Of a stretch of DNA of 5,427 bases, positions 1-5,427 are shown one piece after another. Numbering within the stretch: the first letter of the stretch is position 1; the number at the start of each line of letters is the position of its first letter. A model generated the notes under the pieces. That model ran no database searches. It was not told where the DNA came from and was given only the letters and a program-made list of their open reading frames with translations. Source of the DNA: an uncultured Clostridia bacterium (GTDB taxonomy: Bacteria; Bacillota; Clostridia; Christensenellales; Borkfalkiaceae). The position numbers and the translations under genes were made by a program. The DNA lies in assembly GCA_944376035.1 (NCBI GenBank), contig CALWBJ010000080.1, positions 1-5,427 on the forward strand, read 5' to 3'.

Positions 1-91
1 AATATGGTATAAGTTGCCGAATTTAAATTTAATATTTTTTTGGATTATCCCTATTTTATCTTTTTTTTATTAAAAAAAATTTAATATTTTA

Positions 92-661
92 TTGACTTTA
101 CGTCTTTTTACTTTTAAGTCGGGCGGGGGAGTTCTCATAGACTGGGGCGTACATTTTTTTGATTTGATACTCTACATTTTGGGCGGAGCAAAGGCGCGTA
201 CTCTTACTTGCGACGCCTATTCGGAGATGGCAAAAGACATGAAGAATTACAAATATAAAGGTATGTGGGCGGAAGATACTTCGGATATGGAGCACGGAGT
301 GAACGATGTCGAAGATTTTATTTCAGGCTATATCCGTACGGATAAAGCGAGCATATCTTTTAACGGAGCGTGGGCGCAAAATGTGGATAAAGAAGAGATG
401 TATATAGATTTTCTCGGCGATAAAGCGGGAGCGCGACTGAGTTACGGAGGCAAATTTCAGTTTACCGACGGAGAAACGCTTATTACCGAGACTCCTGAAT
501 ACGAAATTCCGAATATGTATCTTGCCGAAAATAAGGCGTTTGCGGAAAGTATACAAACAGGTGTAAAAAACAGGGCAAGCATAGACAATGTTATAGAAAC
601 CGCAAGACTGCTGGATGGACTATACCGTTCGGCGGCGGAAGGTAGGGAAATCATTTTATAA
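92..661 (+). pseudogene. Gfo/Idh/MocA-family oxidoreductase, C-terminal domain only (N-terminal truncated)
   Basis: This frame encodes the substrate-binding/dimerisation half of an NAD(P)-dependent Gfo/Idh/MocA sugar dehydrogenase. It opens with the diagnostic SGGGVLIDWGVHFFD block (residues 10-24 of the frame), which carries the family's Asp (D17) and His (H21) active-site pair. The rest of the C-terminal alpha/beta domain follows, ending in the usual 'N-x-A-F-A-E-S-I' and 'ETARLLDGLYRSAAEG' helices. The Rossmann domain (normally about 150 residues with GxGxxG and EKP) is missing. Upstream of codon 116-118 there is only A/T-rich sequence without family similarity. The open frame can be extended to a TTG at 92, but residues 1-8 look non-native and I see no ribosome-binding site there. 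Recognisable homology starts at about 116-121. The next gene follows after 22 nt, consistent with one former operon. It is probably non-functional as a dehydrogenase. A stand-alone C-domain protein is possible but less likely. Confidence 0.75.
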
Positions 662-663
662 AA

Positions 664-673
664 TCGGAGGGGA
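664..673 (+). promoter_or_regulatory. Strong ribosome-binding site that fixes the start at 684
   Basis: The purine-rich tract TCGGAGGGGA, containing GGAGG, lies about 12 nt before the ATG at 684. It selects this start over an in-frame ATG at 615, which would add 23 residues overlapping the preceding gene and has no comparable signal. The protein from 684 begins directly with the first beta strand (MKIIGIVDY). Confidence 0.75.
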
Positions 674-683
674 GATAAGAAAT

Positions 684-1535
684 ATGAAGATAATAGGTAT
701 AGTGGATTATTTTCTGGACGAATGGCACGCCAATCATTTTCCCGCCTGGCTGGATAAGGTGTGTAAAGAGAAAGGTTATGAGTTCAAGGTAGGTTACGCA
801 TGGGGAGAAAAGGATAACGAAAACGGGATAAGCAACGAAGAATGGTGCAAAAAGTTTTCCGTTGAGATGTGCGACAGTATAGAGAGCGTATGTGAAAAAA
901 GCGATTATATAGTAATCCTTGCGCCGTCCAATCCCGAAAAACATTCAGGTTACGCCAAAAAAGTATTCAGATACGGAAAAAGGACTTACATAGACAAAAC
1001 CTTTGCGCCCGATAGTGCGGAAGCGGCAGAAATATATCGGGAAGCACAAAGTTACGGAGTGGATTTTTTCAGTACATCTGCGTTAAGATATGCCGACGAA
1101 CTGTCGGGATTAAGCGGAAAAGCGATTATCACTACGGGAGGCGGCGGGAGTATAGAAGAGTATGTCGTCCATCAGGCGGAGATGGTTGTATCGGTTATAG
1201 GCGAAGGCGCCGAAAGAGTCAGAACAATAAAGAACGGCGACCATTATTTTACGGAAGTTAAATACGGCGACGAAAGATATGCTTCGATGGTATTCGGATG
1301 GTTGCTTCCTTTTGCCGTTCAGGCGGACAAAGCGGACGGAAGTATAGTTTATCTTCCGATAAACTCGGATTACTTTATAAATCTGACCAGAACCATAGCC
1401 GACTTTTTCCATACGGGAATAAAACCTTTCGGATTTTCTCAAACCCTTGAAGTCATGAAAATAAGGGAGGCGGTTATAGAAGGTCTTAAAAGACCGGGGA
1501 AATGGATTGAAACTAAAAACTACACTGTAAAATGA
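684..1535 (+). CDS. Divergent Gfo/Idh/MocA-family oxidoreductase, full length
   Basis: The product is a 283-residue protein with the two-domain layout of the Gfo/Idh/MocA family, and is probably cytoplasmic. The first strand (MKIIGIVDY) is followed by LDEWHANHFPAWL rather than the glycine-rich GxGxxG loop. The segment 'SDYIVILAPSNPEKH' (about residues 73-87) matches the strand and loop that follow the cofactor site. 'YIDKTFAPD' (102-110) sits where EKP-type motifs lie, leaving K105 as the likely catalytic lysine. 'STSALRYADEL' (130-140) and 'GGGGSIEEYVVHQAEM' (152-167, with H163) open the C-terminal domain. Members with the SALRYA and EEY-x-x-HQ-E signatures are a recognised subgroup, so this copy appears complete at a normal length for it. 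It lies between two broken family members and 176 nt before the next. The substrate cannot be told from sequence. A sugar, sugar acid or keto-sugar is the family expectation. Loss of the GxGxxG loop leaves cofactor use uncertain. Confidence 0.85.
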   Translation: MKIIGIVDYFLDEWHANHFPAWLDKVCKEKGYEFKVGYAWGEKDNENGISNEEWCKKFSVEMCDSIESVCEKSDYIVILAPSNPEKHSGYAKKVFRYGKRTYIDKTFAPDSAEAAEIYREAQSYGVDFFSTSALRYADELSGLSGKAIITTGGGGSIEEYVVHQAEMVVSVIGEGAERVRTIKNGDHYFTEVKYGDERYASMVFGWLLPFAVQADKADGSIVYLPINSDYFINLTRTIADFFHTGIKPFGFSQTLEVMKIREAVIEGLKRPGKWIETKNYTVK

Positions 1536-1593
1536 ATAAATGAAATCCGCTGATTAAAATATTAAAATTCATTTTAATGCAATAAATAAAGAC

Positions 1594-1623
1594 TTGCAAA
1601 AAATAATATATCAATAATAAAAT
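1594..1623 (+). promoter_or_regulatory. Candidate sigma-A-type promoter before the third oxidoreductase gene
   Basis: TTGCAA (1594-1599) and TAAAAT (1618-1623) are separated by 18 nt within the A/T-rich 176-nt gap between the second and third oxidoreductase genes. Transcription would start near 1630, leaving a leader of about 80 nt. The gap is so A/T-rich that chance matches are expected. The case rests mainly on the long gap, which suggests a new transcription unit. Confidence 0.3.
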
Positions 1624-1711
1624 AATTAAGTTTTTAAAATAATAAAGTAAAATTCAGTAAATTAAATAGAAAAAATGAAAAAATAAAGACTGTTTAAAAA
1701 GGTTTTATAAA

Positions 1712-2337
1712 ATGGAAAAGTTAAGAGTTGCCATCATAGGCTGCGGCAGGATATTCGTTATGCACGCCGTACCGGCGACGGTGCTTAAAGAAACCGAACT
1801 GACAGCATGTTGCGATATTTCTTTGAGCCGCGCAGTAAAGGCGGCGGCGTGGTTATCGATCAGGCTATACATTCTGTTGACCTTGTGAACTGGCTGATCG
1901 GCAGTGAGGTGGAAAGCGTATCATGTTCGATGGCAAACCGTGGGCATAAGTCTGTAAACGTGGAGGACAGCGCCGAAGGACTTATAACCTATAAAAACGG
2001 AGTAAAGTACGGTTTTTACTGCATGAATAATTACGGTTGCGACGAGCCTATCGAAATCAGGTTGTTTTGCGAAAAGGGCAAAGCGGTATTAGGGTATGAC
2101 GATGCCCGCATAATTTATAATGACGGGACAAAAGAAGAATTCAGTCAGACTGTGCCTACAGAAGAATACGAGGGCGGAAAAGATTATTGGGGATTTCAGC
2201 ATATCAGGCAGATAAAAGAATTTTATCGCGCTTGTCTAGGCATTGAACAATTGAAAATGAGCGGCAGAGAAGCGTTGAAAACTCAAAAACTCATCTGTGA
2301 AATATACCGTAAAGGAAAGGAGAGTATGAAAATATGA
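1712..2337 (+). pseudogene. Gfo/Idh/MocA-family oxidoreductase with internal deletion and frameshift
   Basis: From the ATG at 1712 the frame reads MEKLRVAIIGCGRI, the first Rossmann strand and NAD-binding glycine loop, and continues to the acidic end of strand 2 (CCDI, residues 33-36) and 'SLSRAVKAA'. It then runs into foreign residues and stops at 1886-1888. The continuation lies in another frame from about 1834: SKGGGVVIDQAIHSVDLVNW, the start of the C-terminal domain with its active-site Asp and His. That frame runs to the TGA at 2335-2337. About 110-120 residues expected between the halves are absent, including the EKP catalytic motif and the rest of the nucleotide-binding domain. The junction falls in the repeat AAAGGCGGCGGCG (1837-1849), readable as VKAAA in one frame and SKGGGV in the other. 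The ribosome-binding site is weak (AAAAAGG, about 1696-1702). The last codons overlap the next start (ATGA), the usual arrangement for translationally coupled genes. It cannot make a working dehydrogenase as written. An assembly error is an alternative to true decay. Confidence 0.85.
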
Positions 2338-3179
2338 AGAAAGGCGTTTTAACCGACTGTTTCAGGAAAACAACTGCGGAAGGAATAATGCTTGCCGCTC
2401 AACTGAAATTTGACGGAGTGCAGATATACGCTACCGCGGGAGAGTTCAGTCCGGAAAATCTTACAAAAGAAAAGAAACTTTTTTATAAAAAATTACTTAA
2501 AGAAAATAATCTTAAAGTGAGTGCTTTATGCGGAGATTTCGGAGGGCGCGGATTTGAGACGGTAAAAGAAAACGAATTACGGATAGAGCGCACCAAGCGA
2601 ATAATCGATCTTGCGGAGGAGTTTGATTCAAATATTGTAACTACTCATATAGGAGTGATTCCCGAGGATAAGAAAGATAAAAAATATAAAGTAATGCTTT
2701 CGGCTTTGAATGAATGCGGAAGATATGCCGCTAAAAGGGGCGTTACGGTTGCCGTGGAGACGGGACCGGAAACAGCGCCCGTACTTTTGAATTTTCTGAA
2801 TGATACTGAATGCGGAGTAGGGGTAAACCTTGATCCGGCAAATTTCGTAATGGTAACAGGTCAGGATCCTGCTGAGGCTGTATATCTTCTTAAAAATTTT
2901 ATAGTCCATACTCATCTTAAAGACGGCAAGATGCGGAAAAAAGGCGAGCCTGAAAAAATATATGAAAGTTTTGCGACGGGAGGAAAGAACGGAATAAATG
3001 CAGCCGAATATTTTATTGAAACGCCAGTAGGAGAGGGCGACGTTGATTTTGTAAAATATATATCCGCGCTGAGAGATATTCGTTACGAAGGTTTTCTTAC
3101 CGTAGAAAGAGAAACGGGAGAAAATCCGTTCGAAGATATAAAAAAAGTAAGACAAAAAATGGACGAGGAAGGCTGGTAA
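2334..3179 (+). CDS. Sugar phosphate isomerase/epimerase-like TIM-barrel protein (xylose isomerase-like, AP_endonuc_2 family)
   Basis: The 281-residue product has the alternating beta/alpha pattern of the xylose isomerase-like TIM barrel, a family that includes inositol-catabolic IolE/IolI and ketose 3-epimerases. Candidate metal ligands stand at the strand ends where the family places them: E142 in 'VAVETGP', D167 in 'VNLDPANF', H194 in 'VHTHLKDG' and E258 in 'LTVERE'. H105 in 'TTHIG' and the 'PVGEGDVDF' loop (231-239) are further family hallmarks. No signal peptide is seen, so it is expected in the cytoplasm, isomerising, epimerising or dehydrating a sugar or keto-sugar with a divalent metal. 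The ATG lies 11 nt after GGAG (2319-2322) and overlaps the preceding gene by ATGA. Pairing with Gfo/Idh/MocA oxidoreductases is typical: the oxidoreductase makes or reduces a keto-sugar that this enzyme rearranges. The exact reaction cannot be assigned. Confidence 0.88.
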   Translation: MKKGVLTDCFRKTTAEGIMLAAQLKFDGVQIYATAGEFSPENLTKEKKLFYKKLLKENNLKVSALCGDFGGRGFETVKENELRIERTKRIIDLAEEFDSNIVTTHIGVIPEDKKDKKYKVMLSALNECGRYAAKRGVTVAVETGPETAPVLLNFLNDTECGVGVNLDPANFVMVTGQDPAEAVYLLKNFIVHTHLKDGKMRKKGEPEKIYESFATGGKNGINAAEYFIETPVGEGDVDFVKYISALRDIRYEGFLTVERETGENPFEDIKKVRQKMDEEGW

Positions 3180-3198
3180 CATCTGATTATAATTCTCT

Positions 3199-3227
3199 TG
3201 TGCCGGTTGTTTATCATTTGCGGCACA
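3199..3227 (+). terminator. Small G/C-containing hairpin after the epimerase gene
   Basis: TGTGCCG (3199-3205) is complementary to CGGCACA (3221-3227), giving a 7-bp stem with a 15-nt loop starting 20 nt after the stop codon. No U-run follows, so it is not a terminator by itself. It sits 7 nt before the strong intrinsic terminator and may stabilise the mRNA 3' end or help pausing. A chance stem is possible. Confidence 0.3.
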
Positions 3228-3234
3228 TATGACC

Positions 3235-3271
3235 AAAAAAGACATATTAAGAAAGAATATGTCTTTTTTTT
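3235..3271 (+). terminator. Intrinsic (Rho-independent) terminator closing the oxidoreductase/epimerase operon
   Basis: AAAAAAGACATATT (3235-3248) pairs perfectly with AATATGTCTTTTTT (3256-3269) around a 7-nt loop, AAGAAAG, and the right arm runs into eight or more T residues. The A-run/stem/T-run symmetry allows some function on either strand. On the + strand it ends the transcript of the gene stopping at 3179. On the - strand no gene reads toward it nearby. Confidence 0.85.
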
Positions 3272-3274
3272 ATA

Positions 3275-3303
3275 TTGAATTATAAATGAAAGAGAATTAA
3301 AAT
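3275..3303 (+). promoter_or_regulatory. Candidate sigma-A-type promoter for the YhcH-SGNH operon
   Basis: TTGAAT (3275-3280) and TAAAAT (3298-3303) are 17 nt apart, immediately downstream of the preceding terminator. Transcription would begin near 3310, leaving a leader of about 38 nt. The match is good (four and five of six consensus bases), but the background is A/T-rich. Its placement between a terminator and a well-marked ribosome-binding site supports it. Confidence 0.5.
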
Positions 3304-3347
3304 ATAAATAAATAAAAATAACTGGAAAATATCGGGAGTGAAAAATA

Positions 3348-3806
3348 ATGATATTATCAAAAGTGAAAAATCTGAAAATATATACAAAAATATATGAAAA
3401 TTTTTCTGAAATTTTCGAATTTATAAGTAAGAATGATTTATCCGATCTAAAATCTGGGAGATACGATCTTATAGGAGAAGATTACGTGAATATTGTTGAA
3501 GGTAAACATATAGCCAATGACAATATTTTGGAATCTCACAAAAAATATATAGATATACAATATATTATCTTTGGAGAAGAGACTCTATTTACGGCTGAGG
3601 CGGAAGAATGTTTGCAAGCAACCGAATACGATGAAAAAAACGATTATATTTTATATAAATGCAAATGCGGCGAGATATTGAAAACAAATGTTAAAAAGGG
3701 ATATGCCGTCGTACTTTTCCCGGAAGACGCACATAAAATGTTTGTCGAAGAAGAAGGGGGATTTTCAAAGAAGGCAATATTTAAATTACGAGTTTCGGAA
3801 GGTTAG
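3348..3806 (+). CDS. YhcH/YjgK/YiaL family (DUF386) cupin-like protein
   Basis: The 152-residue product is the usual length for this family of small cytoplasmic beta-barrel proteins. It carries the family hallmarks 'LESHKKYIDIQYIIFGEE' (residues 61-78, with E62, H64 and D69) and 'FPEDAHKM' (124-131, with H129), then 'KKAIFKLRV' near the end. The acidic and histidine residues are those expected to line the barrel and bind metal. The best-studied relative, E. coli YhcH/NanQ, acts on the anomers of N-acetylneuraminate, and other members sit in sugar or sugar-acid catabolic operons. The substrate here is unknown, since no sialic-acid lyase or kinase is visible. The ATG is preceded by GGGAG (3334-3338) at a spacing of 9 nt. 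The gene looks more A/T-rich by eye than those before it. It is followed after 5 nt by the SGNH hydrolase gene, almost certainly in the same transcript. Confidence 0.88.
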   Translation: MILSKVKNLKIYTKIYENFSEIFEFISKNDLSDLKSGRYDLIGEDYVNIVEGKHIANDNILESHKKYIDIQYIIFGEETLFTAEAEECLQATEYDEKNDYILYKCKCGEILKTNVKKGYAVVLFPEDAHKMFVEEEGGFSKKAIFKLRVSEG

Positions 3807-3811
3807 GAATT

Positions 3812-4438
3812 ATGAAAATCGCGTTTTTAGGCGACAGTATAACCGCGGGTTGCGGCGCGAGCGCGGAAGAAAAAATGTTTGTGAACGTTGTAGGGAAAAA
3901 ATTAAAAGCGGAAGTATTTAATTACGGGGTCAGCGGCTCCCGAATAGCAAGCCGGGAAGAATTATCAGATAACGAAGCGAGCGACTGTGATTTTGTGTCT
4001 CGCAGCAAAAAAATTTCGCTTAATGTAGACTTGGTGTTTGTTTTCGGAGGCACAAATGACTACGGGCACGGCAGAGCGCCGCTCGGAAGTATGGACGACG
4101 AAAGCCCGTACACTTTTTTCGGAGCGGTTAAAAGTCTTGTTGTGTATCTTATAGGCATATACGGTAAAGACAGGGTTGTTTTTATACTACCGACGAGAAG
4201 ATTTGACGATGATAAACCCACACGTCAGGACGGAGAAGCGCTGTCTGTATATGTGAGTATAATAAATTATGTGTGTAATATATACGGCGTTAAAGTTCTG
4301 GATCTTTTCAGCAAGGGAATACCGAAACCCGACACAGAAGAGGGGGACGGGTTTACTGTTGACGGACTGCACCCGAATGACCGCGGACACGAATTTATCG
4401 CCGAAAGCATTTGTCGCTTTATTGAAGAGCGGTTGTAA
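3812..4438 (+). CDS. SGNH/GDSL-type hydrolase (esterase/lipase-like), cytoplasmic
   Basis: The 208-residue product shows the four SGNH sequence blocks in order. Block I is 'FLGDSITAG' (residues 5-13) with nucleophile S9. Block II is 'GVSGSRI' (39-45) with the oxyanion glycine. Block III is 'FGGTNDYG' (78-85) with N82. Block V is 'DGLHPND' (184-190) with the D184/H187 pair. Such enzymes hydrolyse esters, including acetyl groups on sugars, acyl chains and thioesters. No signal peptide or membrane segment is present, so the substrate is probably an imported or intracellular ester such as an acetylated sugar. The start is 5 nt after the preceding stop, and its GGAAGG/AGGA signals lie inside or just after the end of the upstream gene, which suggests coupled translation. 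It is probably intact, since length and motif spacing are normal. Substrate assignment would be a guess. Confidence 0.9.
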   Translation: MKIAFLGDSITAGCGASAEEKMFVNVVGKKLKAEVFNYGVSGSRIASREELSDNEASDCDFVSRSKKISLNVDLVFVFGGTNDYGHGRAPLGSMDDESPYTFFGAVKSLVVYLIGIYGKDRVVFILPTRRFDDDKPTRQDGEALSVYVSIINYVCNIYGVKVLDLFSKGIPKPDTEEGDGFTVDGLHPNDRGHEFIAESICRFIEERL

Positions 4439-4510
4439 TAATAAAGTGGCATTATTATGAATATATAACAGACGTTATAATTAATAAATATTTATAATTG
4501 CAAAAGAGTT

Positions 4511-4978
4511 TTAATCAAGTATTTTTTCCATACATATTTTTAAAGGCTGCATACCGCATTTTTCATAGAATTTAAGTGCGCTCTGATTTAACCACCACAC
4601 ATTTAAAGTAACGTTATGGCAGTTATTCTGCTTTGCCAACTCTAAGACTGCATCGTAAAGACTTTTACCTATATGATTTCCTCTTGCCTTCTCGTCGACG
4701 CATAAATCGTCCAGATATAAAGTTTTTATGTCGGTAAGCATATTATCGTTTTCGTGTTTAATGTAAACGCAGAAGGCATAACCTTTTATTATCCCTTCGT
4801 CTTCTGCGACAAGAACGGGTCGGTTTTTATCTTTTATGATTTCTTCAAGTTCGGCAGGGGAGTATTTTGTCGCCGATTTAAATATATCGGGTCTTCCGCT
4901 ATGGTGAATTAAATTGACCTGCTTCAATAGTTTCAGAACAGAATCGATATCTTTAACTTGTGCTTGTCTTATAATCAT
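4511..4978 (-). CDS. GNAT-family N-acetyltransferase
   Basis: The 155-residue protein begins 'MIIRQAQVKDIDSVLKLL', the usual first strand and helix of GNAT enzymes. 'TLYLDDLCVDEKARGNHIGKSL' is split between beta-4 (87-94) and the acetyl-CoA pyrophosphate loop, with R99, G100 and G104 in motif A. 'NQSALKFYEKCGM' (131-143) is the characteristic motif B with the tyrosine that acts near the thiol. It would transfer an acetyl group from acetyl-CoA to an amine on a small molecule or protein; the acceptor is unknown. The opening 'QVNLIHHSGRPDIFK' resembles a common clostridial subgroup. The ATG on the - strand is preceded by AGGTG (complement of 4984-4988) at 5-nt spacing. It faces the SGNH gene tail-to-tail across a 72-nt A/T-rich gap, in which I see only A/T-only hairpins and no convincing terminator. 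It is unlikely to belong functionally to the sugar cluster. Confidence 0.88.
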   Translation of the reverse strand: MIIRQAQVKDIDSVLKLLKQVNLIHHSGRPDIFKSATKYSPAELEEIIKDKNRPVLVAEDEGIIKGYAFCVYIKHENDNMLTDIKTLYLDDLCVDEKARGNHIGKSLYDAVLELAKQNNCHNVTLNVWWLNQSALKFYEKCGMQPLKICMEKILD

Positions 4979-5017
4979 TTTTTCACCTATTTAATTTTAA
5001 TTCAGTATATTAAATAT

Positions 5018-5046
5018 ATTATATATGAAAAAAACAGTAAACGCAA
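5018..5046 (-). promoter_or_regulatory. Candidate sigma-A-type promoter of the GNAT gene
   Basis: On the - strand, TTGCGT (complement of 5041-5046) and a perfect TATAAT (complement of 5018-5023) are separated by 17 nt. Transcription would begin near 5011, leaving a leader of about 32 nt before the start codon at 4978. The -35 element is weak, but the -10 and spacing are ideal, with AGGTG correctly placed downstream. Confidence 0.55.
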
Positions 5047-5168
5047 TGAATATCTTAATAGCAATAAAATATTGATTTTATTAAGCGACAAAAACTCTGA
5101 TATTTTTTTAAATGCTGTTATTATAATTAAAGTAAAATATATTTATATTATAAATGATGCGGGAAATA

Positions 5169-5427
5169 TTAAAGAAACCTTATCGCGAAAAATTCGGATA
5201 AGGTTTCTTTTGGTGGACACAAGGGTGACGTGTCCGAACACCCGCTTAAAGATAATTCCCGAATGGTTTTATCGGGATCGTCCTCTGCCGGCGGCATATA
5301 ATTCAGATAGTTGTAGTAGATCTCAAAGCGGTCGTCGTAAAGCACGATTTTCTGTATCAGGTTCTTTATCAGCAGTTTCGGTTGCTGCTTGATGGTATGC
5401 GTCAGATATTCGACGACTTCTTCCTTC
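5169..5427 (-). CDS. Large serine recombinase, C-terminal fragment (runs off the window)
   Basis: The last 85 codons of a - strand gene are visible, beginning at 5426, with the stop at 5169-5171. The segment 'LLIKNLIQKIVLYDDRFEIY' (residues 18-37) and the aromatic 'YYNYLNYMP' that follows are typical of the end of the large serine recombinase family used by integrative elements. The block 'GCSDTSPL' (62-69) is a frequent C-terminal ending in these proteins. The catalytic N-terminal resolvase domain lies beyond the window. The final 13 residues (KETLSEFFAIRFL) are encoded inside a perfect hairpin and do not look like part of the family, so the frame may read into a terminator or into element-junction DNA. 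Base composition is noticeably more G/C-rich than the adjoining gap, consistent with acquired DNA. A degraded remnant rather than a working gene cannot be excluded. Confidence 0.78.
   Translation of the reverse strand, partial: KEEVVEYLTHTIKQQPKLLIKNLIQKIVLYDDRFEIYYNYLNYMPPAEDDPDKTIRELSLSGCSDTSPLCPPKETLSEFFAIRFL
5171..5210. terminator. 14-bp perfect inverted repeat, terminator-like, overlapping the recombinase 3' end
   Basis: AAAGAAACCTTATC (5171-5184) and GATAAGGTTTCTTT (5197-5210) are perfect complements around a 12-nt loop, in which CGA (5186-5188) can also pair with TCG (5194-5196). Each strand ends in a T-rich right arm, so it may terminate in both directions. Most likely it stops the recombinase transcript. 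It lies entirely within the last codons and stop of that frame, which is unusual for a terminator. Confidence 0.65.
5212..5242. repeat. Short inverted repeat inside the recombinase C-terminus
   Basis: GGACAC (5215-5220) and GTGTCC (5230-5235) form a 6-bp stem with a 9-nt loop, with outer GGT/ACC flanks (5212-5214 and 5240-5242) that could extend it past a bulge. It lies where the conserved GCSDTSPL codons are. A protein-coding constraint explains it as well as a recombination-site role does. Confidence 0.3.

Noticed and set aside
1..115. A possible remnant of the missing N-terminal domain upstream of the first gene
   Set aside because: The frames are interrupted by stops and consist of A/T-rich codons with no Rossmann or EKP motif. 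It looks like ordinary intergenic DNA.
92..120. TTGACT at 92-97 as a -35 promoter element for the first gene
   Set aside because: The sequence 17 nt downstream is TAAGTC, not a -10 box, and a start there would fall inside the coding domain.
1561..1578. The A/T-only inverted repeat ATTAAAAT/ATTTTAAT as an operator or terminator
   Set aside because: The stem is pure A/T with a 2-4 nt loop and no T-run, and is expected by chance in such A/T-rich DNA.
2628..3245. A 205-codon open frame on the - strand
   Set aside because: It lies antisense to the well-supported TIM-barrel gene and through its terminator, and the translation shows no recognisable domain.
4436..4457. TAATAAT/ATTATTA hairpin as the terminator between the SGNH and GNAT genes
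   Set aside because: It is a 7-bp A/T-only stem overlapping the stop codon with no U-run, too weak to call.
5063..5082. AATAAAAT/ATTTTATT hairpin upstream of the GNAT promoter
   Set aside because: It is an A/T-only 8-bp stem without a T-tail and with no gene that needs it, so probably chance.
4958..5392. A 144-codon open frame on the + strand across the GNAT leader and recombinase end
   Set aside because: It begins inside the GNAT coding region, crosses A/T-rich non-coding DNA with Ile/Lys/Tyr-rich low-complexity translation, and ends antisense to a recognisable recombinase. It has no family similarity and no ribosome-binding site.

Overview
The window looks like a low-GC Gram-positive gut-type chromosome, probably a clostridial Firmicute. 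Coding regions have moderate GC by eye and the gaps between genes are extremely A/T-rich. Shine-Dalgarno sequences are strong (GGAGG, AGGTG), terminators end in U-runs, and the protein families are common in Clostridia. The exact taxon cannot be read from the sequence. I see no tRNA, rRNA, CRISPR array or complete insertion sequence.

Positions 1-3271 hold a sugar-oxidoreductase cluster on the + strand. It contains three Gfo/Idh/MocA-family genes and a TIM-barrel sugar phosphate isomerase/epimerase-like gene. The first oxidoreductase (92-661) has only its C-terminal domain. The second (684-1535) is full length but divergent, with no GxGxxG loop. The third (1712-2337) has the start of the NAD-binding domain joined out of frame to a C-terminal domain, so most of its N-terminal domain is gone. 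The epimerase-like gene (2334-3179) overlaps it by ATGA and appears intact. A clear intrinsic terminator closes the cluster at 3235-3271.

Positions 3275-4438 hold a second short + strand operon with its own candidate promoter. It encodes a YhcH/YjgK/YiaL (DUF386) cupin-like protein and a cytoplasmic SGNH-type esterase/lipase-like hydrolase. Both fit carbohydrate or glycoconjugate processing and could work alongside the cluster upstream.

Positions 4511-5046 hold a convergent GNAT N-acetyltransferase on the - strand with a recognisable promoter. The right edge (5169-5427, - strand) is the C-terminal end of a large serine recombinase, which runs off the window. Its last codons form a 14-bp perfect hairpin, so this edge may be one border of an integrated mobile element.

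The most striking observation is that two of the three Gfo/Idh/MocA genes are damaged at the same structural point, immediately before the Gly-Gly-Gly motif that opens the C-terminal domain. One of them breaks inside a GGC/GCG repeat that reads sensibly in both frames. This could be real gene decay by deletion at short G/C-rich repeats, or a strain-mixture assembly artefact. No clearly new system can be demonstrated from this sequence alone.
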